A stretch of 64,000 bases of DNA from positions 17,082 to 81,081 of the forward strand of contig JAVTVY010019584.1 of the NCBI GenBank assembly GCA_036873755.1, written 5' to 3'. Shown in pieces: positions 33,850-45,640 of this stretch. Below the pieces are notes generated by a model. The model saw only the letters and a list, made by a program, of their open reading frames with translations. It searched no databases and was not told where the DNA came from. This stretch comes from Hanleya hanleyi (taxonomy: Eukaryota; Mollusca; Polyplacophora; Lepidopleurida; Hanleyidae). Within the stretch, counting starts at the first letter, position 1. Each line of letters begins with the position of its first letter. The translations under genes and the position numbers were made by a program.

Positions 33850-34745
33850 GCATATAGCGATCGCTTTGTCCGTCTCGGTCTGTCCAGGCATCCATCATCT
33901 GTCCATGTGTCTGTCCGCGCAATATCTTGGTTAATATTTGACGGACAGGATTGAAACTTGCATGCCAGTGCCTCGAAGTTGTGCAGCATAAAGTTTTTTT
34001 TCTGAGTTTCGGTTATATTTTCAAGAGTTATGGTCCTTTGTTCCTGAAATCTCCATGAATTGGGACTTGTCCGGGCTGCATCTTGGTTAATATTGTATGG
34101 ACAATTATGAAATTTGCATGATATGGGGTCAATGCCCAATAGTTATGCAGCGTGAAGTTTCTCTGTGTTTCGTTTCTATTTACAGGAGTTATGGCCCCTT
34201 GTTCCTCAAACCTTAGTGAATGGGATATATATATTTGTCCAGGCTGGATCTCGGTCCATATTGTATGGACAAGCATGAAATTCAGTACCTTGTAGTTGTG
34301 CAAACAACCACTTATATTGGCTATATATATATGTTATTCTATGTTCGAAAGAACCTCATCCAAAGTATAAAATTACCCCAAAAAGAGTGAATTGGGTGCA
34401 AAATTCAAAGTTCACTGATCGCTTCATAATTTCACCATAATATACTCCAAGGAATGTAGGTCTCATAACCAGGTCACATTTTTGGATTTGGCAAAAGCCC
34501 CGGCAACCACCTTGCATAAAAACATTGTATTATCACTTGTTGGTCAATCAACTTGATAATTGGGATATGTATCATGGGAGGCATGGTGAAAAAAATGACT
34601 GAAATTTTTTTCTTATAATTATCCAAATTAGGCTTCCAACGATCCATACAGAAGAGAACAATGGCGGGGCAGTGTCGGACTAAAGCAGAATGGGGGGAGG
34701 CATACAATTTAGCAATGTCTATCTGATTGCTTCTTTCCTGTGTTT
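33850..34745 (+). repeat. Intronic satellite C and unique flank, copy 2
   Basis: Same arrangement as 18455-19410: ~185-base units ('gggacttgtccgggctgcat', 'ttcaagagttatggtccttt') followed by the non-repeating flank ('tgggtgcaaaattcaaagtt', 'caatggcggggcagtgtcgg'). It precedes exon 20 as copy 1 precedes exon 10. Confidence 0.8.
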
Positions 34746-34749
34746 TTAT

Positions 34750-34816
34750 AACTTCTGAAACTTCTGACTGTTGAAAGTGATGTTAAATCCTATGCACTCA
34801 CTCACTCATTCTCTTA
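34750..34816 (+). mobile_element. SINE tail fragment before exon 20
   Basis: 'ctgttgaaagtgatgttaaa' and 'tcctatgcactcactcactc': shared SINE tail. Confidence 0.55.
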
Positions 34817-34906
34817 TCCAAATTGCTTGATGGTTTATCAATTTTTGATGTATTCACAATTCAGTCTCCTCTATCTCTATTTTTCTCTATTCATTATGTA
34901 CAAAAG

Positions 34907-35002
34907 TGGTAGAAACAACAACAGGTGTGACCACATCAGAAGCAACAACCTTGAGTAGATTGACATCTCCAGTTGCCGTAACAACTACTACAGAAGTCCC
35001 AG
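34907..35002 (+). CDS. Mucin exon 20: Thr-rich linker
   Basis: Acceptor 'gtacaaaag' ends at 34906; donor 'cca g|gtaatt' follows 35002; phase 1 on both sides, 32 codons. It reads VETTTGVTTSEATT and continues with LTSPVAVTTTTEVP. Composition, phase and splice sites all fit the mucin gene. A SINE tail with (CACT)n ends about 90 bases upstream. Confidence 0.75.
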
Positions 35003-35906
35003 GTAATTGATTGTAGTCTCTCCCCTGTCTAGTCTGGACGAGTCTCTATTTCATATGTACTATTCATCAATAATACCTACATGACATTTAATGAAGAAAA
35101 AAAAAATGAAAAATACAATCTGGGGGAAAAAAATGAAATAGAGACTGGACATTTTGATGGGTTTCATGGTGTAAAGATTTGATTCAGAGGCATGACTAGC
35201 CTAAATGATTGACGTTCTAGACGTAACAATTTCATTCTAATGCCATACTGTGACGTCACGGTAGTAATGCGCTCTCATTGCTGACATCACCATAGGTAAC
35301 GTCATTCCCATTGTTGATGTCACATGAACGCATTGCTTCATGCATGTATATATGAATGAACCAATCAACACCTTAGAGTGGGGAGCGAGACCAAAATATG
35401 GAGTCTTCATTGGTGGCAAAAAAATGCACAATATATTGTCCCTTTTTTCTTGCAAAGTTCCCTTGTGACGTCGCGTCCAGTCCCTGTTTTGAGCGTTTCT
35501 TTAGGCAGATTTACTTCCCTTTATTACCCCCTGAAATATACATTATGAAACATGGACTGGATCCAGTCTATCTCCTGTCCAGTCTGCTTATTGCCCTGTC
35601 CATACAGTCCTCAAACAAGTGACAAACGCTCGTCCAAGTAGCACAAAGGCCATCATGTCTGATTTTCTGGCGAATATATACATCCATTCACGATCACGAC
35701 GACCATCTCACTCTCGGCTCTCAAGTTCAAAATTAAACTGAAATTCCTACAGGAAAGTTCCTAAGCTTTTATTTGTCTTACTTTCTGCATAAATAGATGA
35801 ATAGAATAGCATTTATTGCGCATCAGTTGTGCATCAGTCAGTCTGGTTACCTCCCCTGTATCTCACAACACTAAAGACCGTGAATAACCCAAATGGGTAC
35901 CCCTTG

Positions 35907-36189
35907 TAGGGTTCATTCGCCTCCTTGAAAGTCCTTAAAACTCCTGGAATTTAAATGCTAACCTGTGGAGTCCTGAAAATGCTTACAACTAAAGTTAAAC
36001 TCCTGGAATAACCAACGATCTGATGCTATGCGTTGCTGTGCCAGCATTTGTTCCTGAACTTCGTAAATTTGCTCGTCTTAGTTGCGAGTTAAATATTGCA
36101 TTAAGGACTCTTGGAAAAATGAAATTATTGACCTGAAAAGTCCTGGTAAACTCCTGGAATTTTTTCCTGCTGTAGATGTATGAACCCTG
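35907..36189 (+). mobile_element. 'CAGGGTTCATA' TIR element, near complete
   Basis: Starts 'tagggttcattcgcctcctt', ends 'gtagatgtatgaaccctg'. Inside 'ggaataaccaacgatctgat' and 'ttgttcctgaacttcgtaaa' align with the other copies and give the uninterrupted form of the site hit at 5109. Confidence 0.7.
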
Positions 36190-36990
36190 TCTTGCCGAAA
36201 CACTATACATTTATATTACAGAGTGTTTCTTATTTCACTCATCTATTTAAATATGCATTATTCTTTTCTGGTCAAAAGTTTCCTCATTTTTTCTTTTTAC
36301 CATATATTTCATGTTCTGAAAATCACAAAGTAACATTTTTTTAGATTTCAAAGCCACATATTATTTTGACCCGAGTAATTTTTGTGAGTTTCAAAGCTCG
36401 TCTAAGATCAAAACAGCCATACTTTGTCAGACAAAGTCATGAAAATTGCATATTGAAAATCAGTTTTCAGTCAGTAATTTGAGTACATGGAGGTTAAAGT
36501 TTATTACAAACTAGAGGTTCCGCTTTGACCCTTGAGTTGCCACTCCAGAATGAAGCCTATGCTGGTTGTTTTTTTTAAGCAAAAACAGTCGTCTCCCATA
36601 ACCTCCCACTTTGGCTTGAGTGGACACATTATTTAAGTGAAAGTGCTATAAAATGAATGTAGCAATAAGTATCCTGAACAAAGCTGCGCATCTGAAAATA
36701 TTAATTGCGAAGAGGCGATTTTCAGTGTTGCATTAGCCCAGTGAGGAATTGAGATTCATATAGCAATGGGTGGATTTCCGACACCTACAGTGCCCAACTA
36801 ATGTGGATTACATGTAATTGTGAAGCATCAATCATTTCTAAACTGATCACATTATAGTAAAGATGCAAAACATACAAGAGACACACCTAAAAATTACATG
36901 ATGTACTGAAAAGAAGTTTCATGCATCTGCCTTCAGTAGTTTCCAAGATATGAAGTGAATGAAAATTGGGCAGACAGACATTTGCATGGA
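36190..36990. other. Intron sequence, nothing recognised
   Basis: AT-rich, no tandem repeat, no exon-like segment in phase. Confidence 0.4.
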
Positions 36991-38745
36991 CCCCTGCAAG
37001 TACTCACACCAAAGTTTGGTGAAATTCATCCAGTAGTTCTCCTCATATCTTGTAGACAATAGTAGACCTGTCCATACATGTAAAAAAGACGGACATCAGA
37101 AATGGATGAATGTACGCACACAAATCAAAACCTAATCACATGAGGAGGCCATCACGATGAAGCTTTCAACCAAGTTTGAAGAAATTCTGTCCAGTAGTTC
37201 TTCAGATATCTTGAGGACAAGGTCTATACATGTACAAGTAAACAGACAGGCGGACACCAAGCACACAGGCACACCAAAACATTAAGATGCTGAGGCCATT
37301 CCAATGAAGATTCCATACAAATTAGGTGAAATTCCGTCCCGTAGTTCTCCAGAGATCTTGCAGAAAAGGCTTGTATATACATGCACAAGTAGATGAATGG
37401 GTGGCGTATACATATCTCGCTTAGTAGCATTTGCTAGATCCTGTGTTAAATGTGATGATTTTAATCAACGTCACAAAACATTGTTGCAGAAACTTATAAA
37501 ACAGGGCTATTCCACCAAGCGCCTCCACTCAAGGTTTCTCAAATTTGGCGATACATATCGCATGCTGATAGCAAAATACGAACGTAGCGTGCAAGATCTA
37601 TGGCGCTACGTTTCGTAACCTGTGTCTAATTCCGCTTAACCCGGGGCTAGGGGGCCGTATGAACCCATGTACTTCAAGAACCTCATGGTACTCATATGAA
37701 CAGTCACAATCAAAGCGTGACTGAGATACATCATTTTTTAGATGACGACTCTATAACGAATATTATGGATTAAGAATACTGATCAGCGATACGGATTTGA
37801 TATTTTTGGAACATCATGATCTCTTGCCGGCATCATTGAAAACTGTTGACCGCTTCTCTCTTGCAGGAAACAAGCCTATGTTTATGTATACTATGATTGT
37901 TTTTTTGAATTTGGTGCTAATACTGTTATATGGAATATGGAATAGGTCTTTGGATTATGGACGCGGATATTCTCTAATGGACGACGGCTGGATTATGAAT
38001 GACGGACTAGACGCTTGTAATCAGACGCGCACAAATGCATGCATGCATACCAAAACCTAATCAAATGAGGCCATATCAATGAAGCTTCCATCCAATTTTG
38101 GTGAAATTCCGTCCAGTAGTTCTCCAGATATCTTGCAGACAAGGCCTGTCTATACATGTAGAAGTAGATGGACCGACAACGGACACGGATGAATGCATGT
38201 ACACACATCGAAACCTAATCAGATGAGTGGGCTATCCCAATGAAGCTTCCATCCAAGTTTGATAAAATTCCATCCAGTAGTTCTCCAGATATCTTGCAGA
38301 CAGGGTCTGTATATACATGTACAAGTAGATGGGAAACGGGGGCAATGCCTGGACATGGATGAATGCATGCACACACACCAAAACCTAATCAGATGACGGG
38401 ACTATCCCGATGAAGTGTCCATCCAAGTTTGGTGAAATTCTGTCAAGTAGTTCTCCATATCTTGCCGACAAGTTCTGTATATACATGTACAAGTAGATGG
38501 ACAGACGGACAGAGACAAATGCACGCACACAGACCAAAACAAATGAGGGGGCTATCCCTATGAAGCTTCCATCCAAGTTTCGTGAAATTCCGTCCAGTAA
38601 TTCTCAAGATATCTTGCAGACAAGGCCTGTATATACATGTACAAGTAGATGGATGGACGGACACGGATGAACGCATGCATACACACCAAATGAGGCTTCC
38701 TTCGAAGTTTGGTGAAATTCTGTCCAGTAGTTCTCAACAACTTGC
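36990..38745 (-). repeat. Intronic satellite E (~160-base units)
   Basis: Plus-strand units read 'tccaagtttggtgaaattcc', 'gtccagtagttctccagata', 'tcttgcagacaaggcctgta', 'tatacatgtacaagtagatg'. Several units keep an open minus-strand frame with the repeating motif SARYLENYWTEFH. The last unit ends right beside the decayed exon at 38778. Stretch 37390-38000 between units is unique. Confidence 0.8.
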
Positions 38746-38777
38746 TTTACAGTATATATGAATTTCTCTTCAAATGG

Positions 38778-38855
38778 AGGTATCGGTTACTACTGTTCAT
38801 CCAGAACCAAGACATAACACCTTCTCACTGCCGGTACCAGAAACTACACCTAGTG
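38778..38855 (+). pseudogene. Decayed duplicate of mucin linker exon 22
   Basis: Sequence and flanks match exon 22 (44924-44998). The coding part is open (EVSVTTVHPEPRHNTFSLPV..) with one extra codon, and the donor 'agtg|gtaagt' is intact. At the acceptor the paralogue has 'ccaacag|ag' while this copy has 'caaatgg|ag', so the in-phase AG is gone. The nearest AG, two bases on, would shift the frame. The exon is therefore probably skipped. Copies match into both flanking introns, showing a block duplication. Confidence 0.7.
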
Positions 38856-39474
38856 GTAAGTTCTCTTCCAGTTGGCCTAGAGCTCACATCTTCATGTATC
38901 AAATCAAATACTATGCCATGGGCCAAATGTCAGTTTCAACGCAACTTGGCAGGGGCAACTAAATTTTTATCCCAAAGGAACTTCATGAGTATTCTCTCTC
39001 CACATGTAAACAACAGGGTCCCTTCACTACCTTGATTTCCTTGAAAGTACCTGAATTCCAGTTGAACTATTGAAAGTCCTTGAAAACTTGATATTTTGGA
39101 AAAAGGTCCTTGAACGCCCTTAATTTTATGCTCAGGCTTAAAAGATTAGAAAAGAGAGATGAAAAATGTAGTGCAACAAGTGGGTTTTCCTAGGGTGCAG
39201 TCCACACTAGCTACCATTTTGCACAAAGTGGCCCCTCCCTAATTTCATAATAAGGAAGTTCGCTCAGCCCGTTTTTGACAGCATGATAATTCTTCTTCAA
39301 TGTGCACTGAAAGGTAAATATCGCTAAAAATTAAACCTGATTAAGAATTGAATTTCTTGTAACAAATCTGGGGCAAGTGATTCATTTTTGGGGCAACCAG
39401 AATATTTAAAGTGGTGGTCTCCTGGGCAACCACTTGGAATAATTAATTTTGAGGCCAGCCCCTTGATGATGCAC

Positions 39475-40690
39475 TTAAATCATCATTGGAGCGAAAGGCA
39501 GTTGAACCCATGGATACGTTGAATCCATTGGCATATGCAGTGAATGCTCTGTCACAGGATTGAACGGGAATGGTCGCATATGTGTTTCCACCATTCGCAG
39601 TATTGCGAATGTACTCCAAAAGATCCACAAACACATATGTGTCGTATATCTAATTGTTCCGTGTTGGCCAGCATGGCTGTGGTTTCCGGACCTGCTGGAT
39701 CTTTTAATGAATGCACCAAGACAACTTCCACTGTGGCACAACCTATTGCCTCAGCCCAAGTCGTCTATTCATCACCGCCAACCAGGACTGTTCCATTACC
39801 ACGTGTGCAAGTGCCCAAAGGACACCTAGCTTGCTCTGGTGGGATCCTCAGAATGGTACAGTCACTCAAGCTATCCTCATCCACTGTATACGAGTCAAAA
39901 TGGGCAGTCTTCGATATTTGGTGTGGTTCAAGGGGTATCGATCCATTCAAAGCCACTATTCCCTAATTAGCAGATTTCATACTTTATCTCTTTATGGATA
40001 AGGGCTTGGTACCATCAACAGTGGAAGGCTACAGAGCAGCTATCACTCTATTTTCTGGGTACTTTGTTTAACCCGCGACTGATTCAAACTTGACAGCACT
40101 TATTAGATCGTTCAAAGTTACAAAAGTGAGACTCAGCCTATCACTACTATTAATCTCCAGATGTTTTCTTACAAAACCCTGTTTTCGATGGCTCTTGCAT
40201 GGGAAGCTCATGTGTCAAAGCTTCATGCACTCATAACCAAAATATGTGATGCTATCTACAACAACATGTCTCGAGAGTTTACAATTCCAGCCTTATCTGA
40301 TTACCTATCGTCCGATCTTGAATCGGATTTGGTAATGTGTTCGATTCGAGCTCTTGCATGTTACATGAATCCTATCAAAGATCTTAGGTGAGGCAGGAGG
40401 CATCTGTTTATCCCTTTCGATCCCTAAAGCAGACAAGAAATTAGTAAAAACACAATTTTGAGTTGGCTCAAAAATACGATTAGAATGCCGTACAACTCGG
40501 CTGTGGAAAGGCAAGCCGCGCTTGTTAAGGTTTCAGGTCACAAAATTAGAGCACTTGCAGCATCGTGCCGCTGTGGACTAATAGATCAGTGACTGATACA
40601 ATGAGGGTGTGTTGTTGGAGGTCAAATAAAACCTTTGCCTCTTTCTACCTCTGGGACATGACGCTGGCATTTAACGACCTCTACTCAGTT
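39475..40690 (+). mobile_element. DIRS-like retroelement relic (RNase H end and tyrosine recombinase)
   Basis: Broken reading on the plus strand: LNPLAYAVNALS then GMVAYVFPPFAVL (end of the RT/RNase H region), WFPDLLDLLMNAPRQLPLW, YESKWAVFDIWCGSRGIDPF (start of the tyrosine recombinase), then SIRALACYMNPIKDLR and a terminal FASFYLWDMTLAF. The order and motifs fit DIRS-type YR retrotransposons, in which the recombinase replaces an integrase. Stops and frameshifts show that it is dead. Located in the intron before exon 21. Confidence 0.75.
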
Positions 40691-41011
40691 GAACCCTTAG
40701 TGACAGCACAGCATTGATGTATCAAGAGACTTGCAATGAATAACCACATCAATTCCTCTGAGTGACAGGAAGGATGGGCGGCCATCTTTAATTTAGGTCG
40801 ACTTCAGATGGAGATGGAAGTTGGTGTGCACGTGCACAAGTCTACAAGGCGAGATCGAGAATTATTCTAAATTCTTCACTAGTGATTCAATGTGAACCTG
40901 GATTGCAATAAGTGTTGAAGTGAGATCAGTTTTAGCTTAATAACATGAAAATTTGGGACAGCTGCGCCATAAATACATTTTAATTTATTTAAAACTTCTT
41001 ATCACTTTCAG

Positions 41012-44000
41012 TTTCAACCACTGCTGGACCAACCACAACAACTGAAAGTGGATGGAAGGATAATACCTGGACAACACCTCCAATTTGGACAACTACAGAG
41101 GAGTATGTGACGAGAACTACAACAGCAACTGCTCCACCACCCTCTACAACTGCTGCTCCGCCTGCAACAACCACAACTGCTGCACCACCTGCAACAACCA
41201 CAACTGCTGCACCACCTGCAACAACCACAACTGCTGCACCACCTGCAACAACCACAACTGCTGCACCACCTGGAACAACCACAACTGCTGCACCACCTGC
41301 AACAACCACAACAGCTGCACCACCTGCAACAACCACAACTGCTGCACCACCTGCAACAACTACTGGGCCACCCCCACCACCTCCAACAACAACAGTTGGA
41401 CCACCACCATCAACAACTGCTGCTCCTCCTGCAACAACCACAACTGCTGCACCACCTGCAACAACCACAACCGCGGCACCACCTGCAACAACCACAACTG
41501 CTGCTCCACCTGCAACAACCACAACTGCTGCACCACCTGCAACAACCACAACTGCTGCACCACCTGCAACAACCACAACCGCTGCTCCACCTGCAACTAC
41601 CACAACTGCTGCTCCTCCTGCAACAACCACAACTGCTGCACCACCTGCAACAACCACAACTGCTGCACCACCTGCAACAACCACAACTGCTGCACCACCT
41701 GCAACAACCACAACAGCTGCACCACCTGCAACAACCACAACAGCTGCACCACCTGCAACAACCACAACTGCTGCACCACCTGCAACAACCACAACAGCTG
41801 CAACAACCACAACTGCTGCACCACCTGCAACAACTACTGGGCCACCCCCACCACCTCCATCAACAACTGCTGCTCCTCCTGCAACAACCACAACTGCTGC
41901 ACCACCTGCAACAACCACAACTGCTGCACCACCTGCAACAACCACAACCGCTGCTCCACCTGCAACAACCACAACTGCTGCGCCACCTGGAACAACCACA
42001 ACTGCTGCTCCACCTGCAACAACCACAACTGCTGCACCACCTGCAACAACCACAACCGCTGCACCACCTGCAACAACCACAACTGCTGCACCACCTGCAA
42101 CAACCACAACAGCTGCACCACCTGCAACAACCACAACTGCTGCACCACCTGCAACAACTACTGGGCCACCCCCACCACCTCCAACAACAACAGTTGGACC
42201 ACCACCATCAACAACTGCTGCTCCTCCTGCAACAACCACAACTGCTGCACCACCTGCAACAACCACAACTGCTGCACCACCTGCAACAACCACAACCGCT
42301 GCTCCACCTGCAACAACAACAACTGCTGCGCCACCTGGAACAACCACAACTGCTGCTCCACCTGCAACAACCACAACTGCTGCACCACCTGCAACTACCA
42401 CAACTGCTGCTCCTCCTGGAACAACCACAACTGCTGCACCACCTGCAACAACCACAACTGCTGCACCACCTGCAACAACCACAACTGCTGCACCACCTGC
42501 AACAACCACAACAGCTGCACCACCTGCAACAACCACAACTGCTGCACCACCTGCAACAACTACTGGGCCACCCCCACCACCTCCAACAACAACAGTTGGA
42601 CCACCACCATCAACAACTGCTGCACCACCTGCAACAACCACAACTGCTGCACCACCTGCAACAACCACAACAGCTGCTCCTCCTGCAACAACCACAACTG
42701 CTGCACCACCTGGAACAACCACAACTGCTGCTCCACCTGCAACAACCACAACTGCTGCACCACCTGCAACAACCACAACTGCTGCACCACCTGCAACAAC
42801 CACAACCGCTGCTCCACCTGCAACTACCACAACTGCTGCTCCTCCTGCAACAACCACAACTGCTGCACCACCTGCAACAACCACAACTGCTGCACCACCT
42901 GCAACAACCACAACTGCTGCACCACCTGCAACAACCACAACAGCTGCAACAACCACAACTGCTGCACCACCTGCAACAACTACTGGGCCACCCCCACCAC
43001 CTCCATCAACAACTGCTGCTCCTCCTGCAACAACCACAACTGCTGCACCACCTGCAACAACCACAACTGCTGCACCACCTGCAACAACCACAACCGCTGC
43101 TCCACCTGCAACAACCACAACTGCTGCGCCTCCCACAACTGCTGCTCCAAACAACCACAACTGCTGCACCACCTGCAACAACCACAACCGCTGCACCACC
43201 TGCAACAACCACAACTGCTGCACCACCTGCAACAACCACAACTGCTGCACCACCTGCAACAACCACAACTGCTGCACCACCTGCAACAACTACTGGGCCA
43301 CCCCCACCACCTCCAACAACAACAGTTGGACCATCACCATCAACAACTGCTGCTCCTCCTGGAACTACCACAACTGCTGCGCCTCCTGCAACAACCACAA
43401 CTGCTGCACCACCTGCAACAACCACAACCGCTGCTCCACCTGCAACTACCACAACCGCTGCTCCTCCTGCAACAACCACAACTGCTGCTCCACCTGCAAC
43501 AACCACAACTGCTGTACCACCTGCAACAACCACAACTGCTGCACCACCTGCAACAACCACAACTGCTGCTCCACCTGCAACAACCACAACTGCTGCTCCA
43601 CCTGTAACAACCACAACTGCTGCTCCTCCTGCAACAACCACAACAGCTGCACCACCTGCAACAACTACTGGGCCGCCCCCACCACCTCCAACAACAACTG
43701 CTGGACCACCATCCACAACCGCTGCTCCACCTGCAACAACCACAACTGGTGTTCCTCCTGGAACAACCACAACTGCTACACCACCTGCCACAACCACAAC
43801 TGCTGCACCACCTGCAACAACAACTGCGGCTCCTCCTGCAACAACCACAACTGCTGCACCACCTGCAACAACCACAACTGCTGCACCACCAGCACCAACC
43901 ACAACTGCTGCTCCACCTGCAACAACCACAACAGCTGCACCACCTGCAACAACTACTGGGCCACCCCCAACAACAACTGCTGGACCACCACCACCATCAA

Positions 44001-44090
44001 CAACTGTTAGACCACCATTCACAACAACTGCTGGACCACCATCCACGACTGCTGGACCACCCTCAACAACTGTTGGACCAAGTACACCAG
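41012..44090 (+). CDS. Mucin exon 21: second Thr/Ala/Pro repeat (PTS) domain, with frameshift
   Basis: Acceptor 'tcactttcag' ends at 41011; donor 'cca g|gtacta' follows 44090. It opens with a unique Trp-containing stretch (SGWKDNTWTTPPIWTTTEEY), then the same TTTTAAPPA repeat as exon 19, with GPPPPPPTTTVGPPPSTT spacers. The frame from the acceptor is open to about 43149. There 'gctgctcca' runs straight into 'aacaacc' where other copies have 'cctgc' between them: five bases missing. After that the Thr/Ala/Pro reading lies in another frame, which reaches the donor in phase 1. The length (3079) leaves remainder 1 on division by 3, unlike the other late exons. Without correction the downstream part would read as Asn/Cys-rich repeats. 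Confidence 0.85.
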
Positions 44091-44407
44091 GTACTAAAGG
44101 TCCTATCCAGATTATATCCTGTACCAGTACTCTATAGATTTTAATGAAGTTATTATGCGGTGTTCTTTTTCTTCATAATTGCTGTAATGAATGGCTCACT
44201 TACATCAGCATTGAGGTTGTTTCATATCGAGGACAGTTGGTTTGTAACATTATAATCAGAATTATATCAGGCCGGGTTTGTACACCATCTTGAAAATGAC
44301 ACTCTCGAACTCAAGGCCTTGAAAAGCCTTTGCTGAATACCTTGAAAATAACTTGGAAATGGGAGTTCCAGTTAATTGTTGTCAATTCAATCATCGTCCT
44401 TTGGCAG

Positions 44408-44657
44408 CGAGTGGTTGGGTGGGCACCGGCTCCTGTTGTTTCAATGCCTTTTGCTGAGAAGCAACAGGAACTTGATAATGTGATGTCTAGCACTGTAATA
44501 TCACTTGTCTTTATTGCACCATGTAAGCATCCTGTCTGTGTCTTGTGTGGTGTCCTCAGTGTTTTATTGGGTGGATGGAGGGTGTCTGGTTCCATGCTCC
44601 TTCAAAGATTTCTTCTTTGAAGTAGCAGGGACACACCTTGGCTGGGTGATGCTTAGT
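44408..44657 (+). repeat. Interspersed element, copy B
   Basis: 'ttttgctgagaagcaacagg', 'aacttgataatgtgatgtct', 'agcactgtaatatcacttgt', 'cttgtgtggtgtcctcagtg' match copy A at 4269. The (CACT)n tail is missing here. Confidence 0.7.
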
Positions 44658-44923
44658 TGTTTCGACATCTTAGCTTAATTTTATCTTACATTAGCTCATA
44701 ATATTTTACATATTGCTGTTAACTGTAAGAACTTGTAGGCATCTCAAATTTAGAGATTCTGTGACATATTTTTGTCATTTAGAAGAACCAACCATTACAT
44801 ATATAATCATGATTTGATTCTTGTTTGCATTAGATTTTTACTAATCTCTCCACTGACAAAAAAAAATACGAAAGATAGAATTCACACATGCTTTACATCA
44901 TATATGAATTTCTCTTCCAACAG

Positions 44924-44998
44924 AGGTGTCAGTTACTGTTGAGCCAGAACCAAGAAATAACACCTTCTCACTGCCGGTACCAGAAACTACGCCAAGTG
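44924..44998 (+). CDS. Mucin exon 22: short linker
   Basis: Acceptor 'cttccaacag' ends at 44923; donor 'agt g|gtaagt' follows 44998; phase 1 on both sides, 25 codons. It encodes EVSVTVEPEPRNNTF and then SLPVPETTPS, a Pro/Thr/Glu linker with one N-glycosylation sequon (NNT). A decayed sister copy lies at 38778. Confidence 0.78.
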
Positions 44999-45224
44999 GT
45001 AAGTTCTCTTCCACTTGGCCTGGCACATCTTCATGTATCCAGTCGAATAATAGAGGCCCTGGGTCAAGTATTGGGAATGGACCTTTCATTGCAACTTGAC
45101 GGGGGCAACTCATTTTACATTCCAAAACTACTTTATGAGTATTCTCCCTCCCGTTCCCTCGTTTTCTATTGCACAATAATCAGGAATTTCATAAAACAAA
45201 TTCCCCTGATGCCCAAATGACAAG

Positions 45225-45640
45225 AGGGGGACTATATTATTGGGGTCGGTCTATCCATCGGTTCGACTTCGTTTCTGGACTGTAACTTTTCAAACACTGA
45301 ATAGATACTTTTCAAATCAGGTATGTGGGTACCTGGCCTCAAGATCCGGCTTGGGATTGGTTTTCACGCAGATACGCCTATAGGTAGTGCCACATGAAGT
45401 TAAAATTTTGTTTTCAATCAATAACTTCTGAAAATGTTAGTACTTTCTTCCAAATTTGGTATGTGGGACGTACCTTGCCTCAAGATCTCACTTGATATTT
45501 TCATGCCAATCCACCCGTTAGGTTGTGCCTCCTGGGGGCCAAGCCAATTTTCCTTTCAGGAGAAATTTGGTAAACGTGGGTATCTTGCTTGGGATTGCTT
45601 TCCATGCCAGGTACTGAATGTTACGTCTCCTTCAGGACTT
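45225..45640 (+). repeat. Intronic satellite A, second array
   Basis: 'agagggggactatattattg' opening and 'ccaaatttggtatgtgggac' units match the array at 16195. Confidence 0.75.

Noticed and set aside
40989..43289. 766-codon minus-strand ORF and the 840-codon plus-strand Asn/Cys (NNHNCC) ORF
   Set aside because: Both are other-frame readings of a 27-base repeat with no stops in several frames; the TTTTAAPPA frame fits both splice junctions.
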